From Methylobacterium sp. FF17 (GTDB lineage: Bacteria > Pseudomonadota > Alphaproteobacteria > Rhizobiales > Beijerinckiaceae): a stretch of DNA of 64,000 nt. This document shows positions 38,804 to 47,399 of the stretch, piece after piece. Location of the stretch: the NCBI RefSeq assembly GCF_025813715.1, contig NZ_CP107532.1, positions 3,488,001-3,552,000 on the forward strand, read 5' to 3'. The notes beneath the pieces were generated by a model that was not told the origin of the DNA, searched no databases, and worked only from the letters and a program-made list of their open reading frames with translations. Each line of letters begins with the position of its first letter. The stretch's first letter is position 1. Both the position numbers and the translations under genes were made by a program.

Positions 38804-39847
38804 TTATTCAGCGGGAGCGGGGTGGCGACCCCGACCCAATTGCGGGCCGCTCGCGGTCTTCGCCTGCTCCTGCTCGACCCAGAGGTCGTGGTGGGCGCGC
38901 GCCCAGGCAAGATCGACCTCGCCGCTGCCCATGGCATCGTAGGCGCCCTTCATGCCGAGCGTGCCGATGTAGATGTGCGCCAGGATGCCGGCGATGAACA
39001 CGATGCCGATCAGCGAGTGAATGACCTGCATCACCTGCATGCCGTTGATGTCGAGGAGCGCGAACGGGAACAGCATCATCAGGCCGGTGACGCCCATGGC
39101 GGCACCGAAGCCCGCGACCATCCAGAACACGCCCTTCTGGCCGGCGTTGAAGCGGGCCGCGTGGGGGTGCTTCTTGCCGATGAAGCCGCCGCCCGCCTTG
39201 ATCCAGGCCCAATCGATGCGGTTCGGGATGTTGTCCTTGATCCAGACCACGAACATCATCACCACACCGAACATGAACGGCCAGGCGAGATAGACGTGGC
39301 TGTACTTGGCCCATTGGGCGATGGCGCCGAACGCCTCGGGTCCGATCAGGGGCATCAGCAGGCGCTTGCCGAAGATGTAGTTCAGGCCGGACAGCGAGAG
39401 GATGATGAAGCAGACGGCCGTCATCCAGTGGGTGAAGCGCTCGAAGGCATTGAACCGCAGGATCTTCCGGCCGGATTCCTGGGTGTCGTCGGTGAGGATG
39501 CGTCCGCGCCAGAGGAAGAACCCGCCGAGCGCGGCGATCATTCCGAGGATGAAGGCCGCACCGATCCAGGGCAGGTAGCCCTCGCGGAACGACTGGTACT
39601 CGCGGCCCTGCGGCTGGATCAGGTTCGCCGCCTTGCCGTCCGGAATGCTGATGCGGCCCTGGATCTTGGAACCCTGCTTGAACAGGAATTCCTCGTTGAC
39701 GGAGTCGGCCGTGGGCTTGGCACCCATCGGGTTCAGCCCGTCCTGCTGCTGCGGGTTCTGCGCCCGCGCGGGCTCGAACGCCGCCGGAGCGGCCAGGAGC
39801 GTCGTGGCGAGGACGAGGGTGCTGAGTAGCGTGACTGCCCGCCGCAT
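38804..39847 (-). CDS. fdhC: Formate dehydrogenase subunit gamma (cytochrome b556)
   Basis: This subunit anchors the enzyme in the inner membrane and passes electrons to quinone through b haems. The 347-residue protein has a cleavable signal (about residues 1-29), a periplasmic segment, then four membrane helices. Haem-ligand histidines are visible in FNAFERFTHWMTAVCF, KYSHVYLAWPF and VIHSLIGIVFIAGILAHIYIG. AAAGGA precedes the ATG. The order FeS subunit then cytochrome b matches membrane-bound FDH operons (fdh3C of Methylobacterium type). Confidence 0.95.
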   Translation of the reverse strand: MRRAVTLLSTLVLATTLLAAPAAFEPARAQNPQQQDGLNPMGAKPTADSVNEEFLFKQGSKIQGRISIPDGKAANLIQPQGREYQSFREGYLPWIGAAFILGMIAALGGFFLWRGRILTDDTQESGRKILRFNAFERFTHWMTAVCFIILSLSGLNYIFGKRLLMPLIGPEAFGAIAQWAKYSHVYLAWPFMFGVVMMFVVWIKDNIPNRIDWAWIKAGGGFIGKKHPHAARFNAGQKGVFWMVAGFGAAMGVTGLMMLFPFALLDINGMQVMQVIHSLIGIVFIAGILAHIYIGTLGMKGAYDAMGSGEVDLAWARAHHDLWVEQEQAKTASGPQLGRGRHPAPAE

Positions 39848-39921
39848 CGGCGTTCCTTTCGAGTGGCGTGTCGTCTCGGGATCGCCGTGAGCCGGCGATC
39901 CCAGGATCGGTGTCGTGGCGA

Positions 39922-40518
39922 TCAGATCGCCACGGTCTCGCGATAGGCCGTCTTCCAGCCCCAGGCTCCGGAGCCGTAGCCGCGCTTGACCACGCGCTGC
40001 TTGTAGATCTCAGCGATCATCTCGCCGTCACCGGCCAGCAGCGCCTTGGTCGAGCACATCTCCGCGCAGAGGGGGAGCTTGCCCTCGGCAAGGCGGTTCG
40101 AGCCGTACTTCTCGTACTCCGCCACCGAGAGGTCCGGCTCCGGGCCGCCGGAGCAGTAGGTGCACTTGTCCATCTTGCCGCGCGAACCGAAGTTCCCGAC
40201 GCGCGGGTACTGGGGCGCACCGAACGGGCAGGCGTAGAAGCAGTAGCCGCAGCCGATGCAGATGTCCTTGGAGTGCAGCACCACCGCATCCGCCGTGGTG
40301 TAGAAGCAGTTCACCGGACACACGGCGGCGCAGGGCGCGTCGGTGCAATGCATGCACGCCATGGAGACCGAGCGCTCGCCCGGCTTTCCGTCGTTCAGCG
40401 TCACCACGCGACGGCGGTTGATGCCCCAGGGCACCTCGTGCTCGTTCTTGCACGCGGTGACGCAGGCGTTGCACTCGATGCAACGGTCAGCGTCACAGAG
40501 GAACTTCATACGGGCCAT
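39922..40518 (-). CDS. fdhB: Formate dehydrogenase iron-sulfur subunit beta
   Basis: FdhB carries electrons from the catalytic subunit to the cytochrome. The 198-residue protein has four [4Fe-4S]-type cysteine groups: CIECNACVTACK, CMHCTDAPCAAVCP, CIGCGYCFYACPFG and a final CTYC with a distant Cys pair (CAEMCST). It has no signal of its own and is probably exported with FdhA by the TAT route. GAGAGGAG lies ten bases before the ATG. It is 16 bases downstream of fdhA. Confidence 0.96.
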   Translation of the reverse strand: MARMKFLCDADRCIECNACVTACKNEHEVPWGINRRRVVTLNDGKPGERSVSMACMHCTDAPCAAVCPVNCFYTTADAVVLHSKDICIGCGYCFYACPFGAPQYPRVGNFGSRGKMDKCTYCSGGPEPDLSVAEYEKYGSNRLAEGKLPLCAEMCSTKALLAGDGEMIAEIYKQRVVKRGYGSGAWGWKTAYRETVAI

Positions 40519-40534
40519 AGTGGATGCGCTCCTC

Positions 40535-43477
40535 TCACGCGGCCTTGATCTGGCACAGGGTACACTTCGTCTCCTGCATGCCCGTCACAGGGTCGAAGCC
40601 GTAGGTGGTCACCGAGTTCGAACTCTCACCGAGGACCACCGGGTCGGTGCCCTTCGGGTAGAAGTCGCGCATGTCCTTGCCCTCGTACCATCCCGAGAAG
40701 TGGAAGGGCATGAACGCGACGCCCTTGCCGACACGGTCGGTGACCAGCGCCTTCATCTTGGCCTTGGAGCTGTTCTCAGCGCCCGTGACCCAGACCCAGG
40801 ACCCGTCCTTGATGCCGCGCTCGGCGGCATCGCCGGTGTTGATCTCGACGAACATGTCCTGCTGCAGCTCGGCGAGCCACGGGTTCGAGCGGGTCTCCTC
40901 GCCGCCGCCCTCGTATTCCACGAGACGGCCGGAGGTCAGGATGATGGGGAAGTCGCGCGCCACGTTGCGCTCGACGGCCGCCTTCTGAACCGAGAAGCCG
41001 ATATTCGGCATGCGGAACTGACGCTCGTCGGGCCGGGTCGGGTACTTGGCCACGAGGTCGGGGCGGGGCGAGTAGATCGGCTCGCGGTGCACCGGCACGG
41101 GATCGGGCAGGTTCCATGCATTCGCCCGCGCCTTGCCGTTGCCGAACGGGATCACGCCGTGGTCGAGGCAGACCCGCTGGATGCCGCCCGACAGATCGGT
41201 GGCCCAGCTCACGGTGTCGGGCTTGTCGCCGCCGATCTTGAGGATCGTCGCGAGTTCGTCCGCCGTGAGGTCCTTATCCCAGCCGAGCTTCTTGAACACG
41301 CCGAAGGTGAATTCCGGATAGCCGTCCGTGAGATCGGAGTCCTTGGTGAAGCTGTCCTCGGCGAGCAGGGTCTGGCCGTTGCGCTCCGTGCCGAACCGCG
41401 CCCGGAAGGTGCTGCCGCCGTCCTTCACGTGCAGGGAGGTGTTGTAGAGGATCGCCGTGCCCGGATGGCGCAGTTCCGGCTTGCCCCAACACGGCCAGGG
41501 CAGGCCGTAATAGTCACCGCCGACCTCCGGATCGTCCTTCGGGGCGCGAAGCGTGATCAGGTCGAACTTCGCCTGGTTGCGCATATGCGCCTTCAGACGC
41601 TCCGGGCTCTGGCCGCAATAGCCCGTCGACCAGCCGCCGCGGTTGATCTCGCGCAGCAGATCCTCCGCCGAGGGGACGTTGTTCTCGACCTTGATGTTCT
41701 TGAACAGCGTCTCGGCAAAGCCGAGCTTCTTGGCCAGGAGGTAGAGCACCTCGTAGTCGTTCTTCGACTCGAAGGCCGGCTTCACGATCTGCTCGCCCCA
41801 CTGGATCGAGCGGTTCGAGGCCGTGCGCGAGCCCTCCATCTCCAGGGAGGTGCAGATCGGCAGGAGGTAGGTGTTGTCCTGCCGGGCATCGAGCGCCGCG
41901 AAGGTGGTGGGATGCGGATCCGCAACCACTAGAAGCTCGAGCTTGTTCATGCCCTCGATGGCCTCGGGCAGGCGGGTCACGGTGTTTCCGCCGTGGCCGA
42001 ACACCATGAAGGCCTTGATCGGGCTGCGCTGGTCGATCTGCTCCGGCGGCAGGTTCACGGCGTCGAACCAGCGCGTCGAGGTGATGCCGGGGGCCTCCAT
42101 ATTCTCCTTGCGCGAGCGGGCCTTGCGCCCCGCCGCTGCGGGAACCTCGTCGAAGCGCGACTGCAGCCACTCGTAGGGCACGTCCCAGACGCGTGCCCAG
42201 TGGCGCCAGCCACCCTCGACGAGGCCGTAATAGAGCGGCAGCGAAGTGACATCGAGGCCGAGATCGGTGGCGCCCTGAACGTTGGTGTGGCCACGGAAGA
42301 TGTTGGCGCCCGTTCCCGGCTTCCCAACGTTACCGGTGGCGAGACACAGGATGCAGAGCGCGCGCACGTTGGCGGTGCCGACCGTGTGCTGGGTCGCGCC
42401 CATGCACCAGATCAGAGTCGCGGGCTTCTCCTTGGCGAACTTCTCGGCCACGCGGCGCAGCTGCTCGCCGGGTACGCCGGAGACGCGCTCGACCTCTTCC
42501 GGAGTCCACTTGGCGACTTCCTTGCGGACGTCGTCCATCGCGTAGACGCGCTGCGCGATGAACTCCTTGTCCTCCCAGCCGTTCTGGAAGACGTGCCAGA
42601 GGATGCCCCAGACCACCGGAATGTCGGTGCCGGAGCGGATGCGGACGTACTCGGTGGCATGCGCCGCCGTCCGGGTGAAGCGCGGATCGATGACGATCAT
42701 GTTCGCGCGGTTGATCTCCTTGCCCGACAGCACGTGCTGCATGGAGATCGGATGCGCCTCGGCGGGGTTGCCGCCGAGGATGATCATCGTCTTGGCGTTG
42801 CGGATGTCGTTGTAGGAGTTGGTCTGGGCGCCGTAGCCCCAGGTGTTGGCAACGCCCGCCACCGTGGTCGAGTGGCAGATGCGCGCCTGGTGATCGACTG
42901 AGTTCGTGCCCCAGAAGGCGCCGAACTTGCGCATCAGGTAGGCGGCCTCGTTGGTGAATTTGGCCGAGCCGAGCCAGTAGACAGAATCGGCCCCGTTCTT
43001 CTCGCGGATGGCGCCGAGCTTGTCACCGATCTCCTCGATGGCCTGCTCCCAGGACACGCGCTGCCACTGTCCGCCGACGAGCTTCATCGGGTACTTGAGG
43101 CGGCGATCCGAGGAGACGAGCTCACGGATGGCGGCGCCCTTGGCGCAGTGCGTGCCCCGGTTGATCGGGCTGGCATAGGACGGCTCCTGGCCGACCCAGA
43201 CGCCGTTCACCACTTCGGCGGTCACCGTGCAGCCGACCGAGCAGTGCGTGCAGACGTTGCGCTTGATCTGGACATCGGGTCCGACCGCCGAGGAGCCGGC
43301 GGCGCGCGCCTGACGAACCGCGCCGAGCTGGATCGTCCCGGCCGCCGCCAGGGCACCGGCGGTGAGGCCGGACTTCTTCAGGAAGCCGCGTCGGTCGAGC
43401 ACTCCGGCGGCGAGGCCGGCGGCAACGGCCTGGTGCTTGGTGCGGCTCGCCTCGCCGCTCTTGCGCTTGGTCAGCAT
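40535..43477 (-). CDS. fdhA: Periplasmic formate dehydrogenase catalytic subunit alpha (Mo/W-bis-MGD)
   Basis: FdhA oxidises formate to CO2 at a molybdenum or tungsten bis-MGD centre. The 980-residue protein begins with a twin-arginine signal (DRRGFLKKS, residues 28-36). A [4Fe-4S] site is formed by Cys76, Cys79, Cys83 and Cys111. The active-site metal ligand is Cys201 with His202 (QARICHSTTVAG), the position taken by selenocysteine in E. coli FdnG; there is no in-frame TGA. The C-terminal MGD-binding domain is present (LTSGRLVEYEGGGEETRSNPW). A TorD chaperone precedes it, fdhB and fdhC follow, and TupABC-like genes lie 15 kb away. Confidence 0.97.
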   Translation of the reverse strand: MLTKRKSGEASRTKHQAVAAGLAAGVLDRRGFLKKSGLTAGALAAAGTIQLGAVRQARAAGSSAVGPDVQIKRNVCTHCSVGCTVTAEVVNGVWVGQEPSYASPINRGTHCAKGAAIRELVSSDRRLKYPMKLVGGQWQRVSWEQAIEEIGDKLGAIREKNGADSVYWLGSAKFTNEAAYLMRKFGAFWGTNSVDHQARICHSTTVAGVANTWGYGAQTNSYNDIRNAKTMIILGGNPAEAHPISMQHVLSGKEINRANMIVIDPRFTRTAAHATEYVRIRSGTDIPVVWGILWHVFQNGWEDKEFIAQRVYAMDDVRKEVAKWTPEEVERVSGVPGEQLRRVAEKFAKEKPATLIWCMGATQHTVGTANVRALCILCLATGNVGKPGTGANIFRGHTNVQGATDLGLDVTSLPLYYGLVEGGWRHWARVWDVPYEWLQSRFDEVPAAAGRKARSRKENMEAPGITSTRWFDAVNLPPEQIDQRSPIKAFMVFGHGGNTVTRLPEAIEGMNKLELLVVADPHPTTFAALDARQDNTYLLPICTSLEMEGSRTASNRSIQWGEQIVKPAFESKNDYEVLYLLAKKLGFAETLFKNIKVENNVPSAEDLLREINRGGWSTGYCGQSPERLKAHMRNQAKFDLITLRAPKDDPEVGGDYYGLPWPCWGKPELRHPGTAILYNTSLHVKDGGSTFRARFGTERNGQTLLAEDSFTKDSDLTDGYPEFTFGVFKKLGWDKDLTADELATILKIGGDKPDTVSWATDLSGGIQRVCLDHGVIPFGNGKARANAWNLPDPVPVHREPIYSPRPDLVAKYPTRPDERQFRMPNIGFSVQKAAVERNVARDFPIILTSGRLVEYEGGGEETRSNPWLAELQQDMFVEINTGDAAERGIKDGSWVWVTGAENSSKAKMKALVTDRVGKGVAFMPFHFSGWYEGKDMRDFYPKGTDPVVLGESSNSVTTYGFDPVTGMQETKCTLCQIKAA

Positions 43478-43484
43478 CGCAGAC

Positions 43485-43730
43485 TCACTTCTTCCCGGCG
43501 GCGTTGGTGCTGTTCTGGAGAGTTTCGTAGCCGTTGGTCCGGTAGAACGCCTTCACCTCGTCGCTGAGGCGATAGCGCGACCGGGTCTCGTCGGCGCCGG
43601 GGTCGTAGGCCTGGGCCTCGGTGGCCGTCATCGGTGCGGTGGCGACGCCGACCGCGGCCGCCACCGTGCCGCCCCCGAGCGCGCGGAAGAACTGGCGACG
43701 GCCGAGCTGGTCTTTCTGATCCTGTCCCAT
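43485..43730 (-). CDS. Formate dehydrogenase region TAT-signal small protein
   Basis: This 81-residue protein starts MGQDQKDQLGRRQFFRALGG, a clear twin-arginine signal, with a hydrophobic core ending near residue 40. The short mature part contains YRLSDEVKAFYRTNGYETL. It matches the family of small TAT-targeted proteins encoded beside formate dehydrogenase (TIGR02811). GGAGGAAC precedes the ATG. It lies just seven bases before fdhA. Its role is unproven; co-export or assembly with FdhA is the usual guess. Confidence 0.85.
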   Translation of the reverse strand: MGQDQKDQLGRRQFFRALGGGTVAAAVGVATAPMTATEAQAYDPGADETRSRYRLSDEVKAFYRTNGYETLQNSTNAAGKK

Positions 43731-43800
43731 CGTCGTTGTTCCTCCAAGAGCGCCGGCCTCGACGGCCCAGTGCCGCAAACCCGAATGTGCGGATGCCCGT

Positions 43801-44466
43801 TCAGGCATCCATGGCGAAGGCGACCGCCTCCACCTCGAGGAAGGCACGCCCGAGTGCCCCCACCGCGCGGTAGAACCGCGCCGCCCTGGCGCGCTCCAGA
43901 TCCGCGAAGAATCGCTCTGCCCAGGGCGCGATGTGCCGAAGGAAGAAGGCACGCTCGCCCCCGCCCTCCACCGGGAAACGACCGGCCGCAAGCCCCGCCA
44001 TCACATCTAGGAGAATCGCCAGGTGATCCTCCGGTTCGGTCATGGCCTCGTCCCGCTCGATGCCGAGGACTGCGAAGTCCTCGCGGACGCGAGCGAGGGG
44101 TCGTTCGTTCAAGAAACCGGTGAGGTAGTAGGAGGCGTAGGGCAGCAACTCGCCGCGTCCGACCCCCACAAAGAGCTCGAAATATTCGCGTTCCACCGCA
44201 TCCGGCGACGTGGTCATGGCCGCCTTACCGAGGGCCGCGACTTCCCGCCCGAGCACACTGTCACCGCCCTTCAGCGCTGCTATAGCCGAAAGCAGATCGC
44301 CCCCGGGCGGGCGACCGAGCAGAACGGCCAGAAGATCGTATTGCTGTGCGCGAAGCTGATCGACGTCGTCCACGGCCAAGGTCATCGGGGGGTTCAGGTT
44401 GATGGATGCAGACAGGCCGGCGCCGCCACCCGCCGAAGGCTCTGAAAACGGCGCAACGGAACGCAT
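43801..44466 (-). CDS. TorD/DmsD-like formate dehydrogenase maturation chaperone
   Basis: TorD-family chaperones bind the TAT signal of molybdoenzymes until the cofactor is inserted. The product is all-helical, with QQYDLLAVLLGRPP, YFELFVGVGRGELLPYASYYLTG and the family's LNERPLARVREDFAVLGI, followed by EPEDHLAILLDVMAGL. These match FDH-associated TorD proteins. The start is uncertain: ATG 44466 (221 residues) has GGGGAGAGG close upstream, whereas ATG 44385 (194 residues) lacks one. A -35/-10 pair lies 63 bases before the longer start. It leads the fdh run. Confidence 0.87.
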   Translation of the reverse strand: MRSVAPFSEPSAGGGAGLSASINLNPPMTLAVDDVDQLRAQQYDLLAVLLGRPPGGDLLSAIAALKGGDSVLGREVAALGKAAMTTSPDAVEREYFELFVGVGRGELLPYASYYLTGFLNERPLARVREDFAVLGIERDEAMTEPEDHLAILLDVMAGLAAGRFPVEGGGERAFFLRHIAPWAERFFADLERARAARFYRAVGALGRAFLEVEAVAFAMDA

Positions 44467-44528
44467 TCCTCTCCCCGATCTGGATCGTTCGATGTCCGAT
44501 CTCTTACGGACCCGCCTAGTTTGGATCC

Positions 44529-44557
44529 ATGATAAAAAGGCTTTCCTTTGCGCGCAA
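44529..44557 (-). promoter_or_regulatory. Putative promoter of the torD-fdh operon
   Basis: Minus-strand TTGCGC, 17 bases and TATCAT form a plausible promoter in an AT-richer gap between the DUF3306 stop and the chaperone start. The predicted start is near 44522, giving a leader of about 56 bases. Read-through from the upstream accessory genes is also possible. Confidence 0.5.
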
Positions 44558-44572
44558 TCGCGTTTCCCGTGA

Positions 44573-45235
44573 TTACCCGGGCATCGCTCCGCCATGGCGT
44601 CGCAGGCGCGAGACAATTGTGGGCGATTGATATGTCTGCTCCGGTTCGGGTGCAGGAATAAGCGGGGGCGTTTCCGCGTGCGCGATCGTCGGCTCGGGCT
44701 CGCCGGCCGGGTCATCTGTTCCGGCGAGGGCATCGGACCCGAGTTCCGGTTCGACCACATCCGTATCCGTCTCGGTCTGCTCCGGTATCGGCGCATGCCC
44801 GGTCATGATGCGCTGGACCATCGCCCCGATATCGTCCGTCGGAAGCATCGGCCCGAGGCCCGGAACACCGCCCGGGACGTTCCAGTCGTAGGCGTATTCC
44901 CGTGCCTCGCTCACGAAGTCCCGGACGGACGGGTCCACAGACCACATCCGCCGAAGCGCGGCGTTGCGCAGGACGGAGGGGATGCCAGCACGCAGGAAGG
45001 GCGTCAGGTCCATATCAGCCGTCAGATCCTCGAGGCGCGGCAATCGCGCGATCGCTTCGGCCAGGGCGTCGGCCTCCTCGGGCGAGACTGCCTCGCGAGA
45101 GCCTTCCTCGGAGTTCGGCGCGCCGAGGGGTGAGTCTTGATCGACGGGCGGCTGCGCTGGAACGCGGGCAGCGCGCTCAGCGGCGCGCACCGCCTGTTTG
45201 CGTCGGGCCCAGCGCGAGAGGATACCATCGCTCAT
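44573..45235 (-). CDS. DUF3306 family protein
   Basis: The 220-residue protein has a basic N-terminus (ILSRWARRKQAVRAAE), a conserved middle (LEDLTADMDLTPFLRAGIPSVLRNAALRRMW, then DPSVRDFV) diagnostic of DUF3306, and a Pro/Glu-rich tail. DUF3306 genes accompany DUF3305 and formate dehydrogenase genes; function is unknown. Its ATG overlaps the DUF3305 stop (ATGA). No membrane segment or signal is seen, so it should act in the cytoplasm, perhaps in enzyme maturation. Confidence 0.88.
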   Translation of the reverse strand: MSDGILSRWARRKQAVRAAERAARVPAQPPVDQDSPLGAPNSEEGSREAVSPEEADALAEAIARLPRLEDLTADMDLTPFLRAGIPSVLRNAALRRMWSVDPSVRDFVSEAREYAYDWNVPGGVPGLGPMLPTDDIGAMVQRIMTGHAPIPEQTETDTDVVEPELGSDALAGTDDPAGEPEPTIAHAETPPLIPAPEPEQTYQSPTIVSRLRRHGGAMPG

Positions 45236-45732
45236 TCCGCGCGTCCCTTGCGCTGTCCGCCGCGCGCCAGGGCTTCCGGATCGGCGCGGTCGCGCTTGCG
45301 CTTCTCGAACCGGCGCTCGACGTGGAAGGCTTCGAAGAAGGCCAGCAGCACGGCCTGCGACTCGGGTGGCATCGGCACGGCCTCGACGATTTCGCCGATA
45401 CCCTCAGCCATGGATTCACCCTCGTAGGGATCGGCCGTCACCGCAGCGACCTCGTATTCATCCTCGCCGAGCTTGCGCAGCGCGATCCACAGCGAGGGCC
45501 GGCCTGAGACGAGGTTGTCGCGATAATGCGAAGTCTCGGCCGGATGCAGGGACACGTCGAAGGCGCCGGCGTAGAACACCGTCTCGTCCTCGTTTTCGGA
45601 AAGCTTGGTCCAGTCCGCCACCGGTGGCGCTGCCGGCAGCGCCGCGACCGGCATCCAGGCATGGCTCGCCCAGGGACCGCGCAGGCGCCGCCGTGCCACC
45701 AGGACGCCGACCTCGAAATGGTTCTCGGGCAT
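45232..45732 (-). CDS. DUF3305 family protein
   Basis: The 166-residue protein belongs to DUF3305: the N-terminal block VLVARRRLRGPWASHAWMPV and the middle SLWIALRKLGEDEYEVAAVTADPYEGE are typical. It ends in a strongly basic tail. AAGGA stands seven bases before the ATG at 45732. It is coupled to DUF3306 by a four-base overlap and lies 50 bases after the DUF6352 gene. No catalytic residues can be named. Confidence 0.88.
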   Translation of the reverse strand: MPENHFEVGVLVARRRLRGPWASHAWMPVAALPAAPPVADWTKLSENEDETVFYAGAFDVSLHPAETSHYRDNLVSGRPSLWIALRKLGEDEYEVAAVTADPYEGESMAEGIGEIVEAVPMPPESQAVLLAFFEAFHVERRFEKRKRDRADPEALARGGQRKGRAE

Positions 45733-45782
45733 CGCTTTTTCCTTCACGCGCGGGGTCAACGCGCCAGCGCGCCGTTCCGGTA

Positions 45783-46793
45783 TCAGGAGCCGGACGGGAC
45801 GCCCCTCAGGGGCAGGCCGGCGATCAGGTTCTGCGGTTTCATCGCCACGAGGTTGGCAGCGGTGGCGGCCAGCAGCAGGTAGACGTGCCTGTCGCCGACG
45901 GCCGGATCCACGAAGGCCGCATCCGCGAAGGTGAGGCTGAAGATCGCGATCACGCGTGCCTGGTCGGCGGCCTCGACGGTTTCGCCGCGCCAGAGGGCGT
46001 TGCCGATGCGGGTCGCCTCGGCATCGAGGCCGACGAACCAGCGCCAATCGGTATCCTCCAGCCGCTCCAGCGGTTCGACGCGGACGCGCAGGTTCAGCAG
46101 ATGCCCGACGAAGGCCTCGATGACGCGCGCCAGTCCTTCGCGGCTGCGGGCGCTGGAACCGAGGTTCAGCGCCATGGAGAAGGCATCCGACCGGCTCCAA
46201 TAGCTCCAGGCATTCTCCGGATTGAGGACGTCGAGTTCGTTCGCCGCCTCCTTGCCGAGCATCGCCACGAGGGGCGAGAGCGGTGCGCCGCCCTCGCGCG
46301 CCTCGATGACCTCGGAATCGGCGAGGAGGACGGCGCCGTCCTGTCGGCTCACGCGCTGGGGCCGGAAGAACAGTTCGGCCGCCCGCAATACGAAGGGGTC
46401 GTCGCACCCGTCGAGCGCGTTGCGCAGGATGAGGTGGACGAGCTGGTTCAGGAACAGCGACGGCGTACCCTGCAGCCCGCGCCGCACCAGATCGAGATAA
46501 GCCGCCTCGATGGAGCGAGAGGCCAGGAGCCGGTCCCGGAACGCGAGCAGGACCTCCCAGTTCTCGCGGGCATCCGCATCCGCGAGCGCCGCGACAGCCT
46601 CCGGCGGCACGATGCGGCGCGGCTGCGCCAGCAGGTCGGCATGGAGGGCCCGTTCGGCGGCACAGGCCTCGTCCGGAGGAACGAGCTCGGGCCGTGCCAG
46701 ATAGGCAAGGATCAGCTCGTCGGTGACGCGCAGGCCGCCGCCCTCGGTGCGCTGCGTGAGATGGTGGCCGCTGGAAACCCAGAACTCGGTCAT
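45783..46793 (-). CDS. DUF6352 family protein
   Basis: This 336-residue protein starts MTEFWVSSGHHLTQR and resembles the DUF6352 family found with formate dehydrogenase accessory genes. It is largely helical, with no signal peptide, cofactor motif or metal site that I can see. Conserved-looking blocks include NQLVHLILRNALDGCDDPFVLRAAELFFRPQ (over about residues 118-148) and NPENAWSYWSRSDAFSMALN. It lies 36 bases after the DUF6505 gene on the same strand. The function is unknown. Confidence 0.8.
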   Translation of the reverse strand: MTEFWVSSGHHLTQRTEGGGLRVTDELILAYLARPELVPPDEACAAERALHADLLAQPRRIVPPEAVAALADADARENWEVLLAFRDRLLASRSIEAAYLDLVRRGLQGTPSLFLNQLVHLILRNALDGCDDPFVLRAAELFFRPQRVSRQDGAVLLADSEVIEAREGGAPLSPLVAMLGKEAANELDVLNPENAWSYWSRSDAFSMALNLGSSARSREGLARVIEAFVGHLLNLRVRVEPLERLEDTDWRWFVGLDAEATRIGNALWRGETVEAADQARVIAIFSLTFADAAFVDPAVGDRHVYLLLAATAANLVAMKPQNLIAGLPLRGVPSGS

Positions 46794-46829
46794 CGTGCCG
46801 GGTTCCGGGAGGTCGGGCTGCGCATGGGC

Positions 46830-47399
46830 TCAGGTTCCTGAAGGATTGCGGGCGAGGCCGATGAGGTCGGCCCGTTCCTCGGGCTCCGCCTCGTCGGTCT
46901 CCACGAAGTGAAAGGCGCGGGCATGGGCATGCAGACGGTCGGCCCCGGGAAGACCCGCCTCGCGCTGGTGCAGGGTCCGGAAGGCTTCCGCGATCTCGCC
47001 GTTCCGGGCGGTCCTGTGCATCGCGACCACGCTGCCCACGGCCAGATTGCAGAGCGAGGCGGCGAACTCGACCTCCTCGCGGGCTGCCGCCCGTGCCGCG
47101 TCGCGGTCCGGGGCGCCCAGTCGCTCGTGGAGATGCCGGGCGAGATCCTCCACGGCCGCGTCGCGCTCGGCCTCGGTCGCCTCGCTCACGACCACGAGGG
47201 TGGAGAAGCCGAGCGAGGTGACGCCGACGAAGCCGGACCGGAAGGCGGCGCGGGACTTGCCCTCCAGCGCATCGAGATCCTGGTCCCAGAACAGGAACGA
47301 ACCCGTCACCGCCCATTCGCCGGGCTCGGCCGGATGCGCGAAGACGAAGGTGTCCGAGGGATCGAGGCGCAGGGTGCGCGGCAGCCGCAAGGCGCTCAC
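46830..47399 (-). CDS. DUF6505 family protein
   Basis: The 189-residue protein resembles DUF6505: LPRTLRLDPSDTFVFAHPAEPGEW near the start, AFRSGFVGVTSLGFSTLV in the middle and a helical C-terminal half. I choose the GTG start at 47399 because it overlaps the stop of the upstream ligase-like gene as GTGA; the frame is open 11 codons further. No catalytic motif is visible. It is the second gene of the minus-strand accessory set. Confidence 0.78.
   Translation of the reverse strand: MSALRLPRTLRLDPSDTFVFAHPAEPGEWAVTGSFLFWDQDLDALEGKSRAAFRSGFVGVTSLGFSTLVVVSEATEAERDAAVEDLARHLHERLGAPDRDAARAAAREEVEFAASLCNLAVGSVVAMHRTARNGEIAEAFRTLHQREAGLPGADRLHAHARAFHFVETDEAEPEERADLIGLARNPSGT

Noticed and set aside
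42868..42880. Possible selenocysteine in FdhA
   Set aside because: The codon at the metal-ligand position encodes Cys (residue 201), there is no in-frame TGA and no SECIS-like hairpin is needed.
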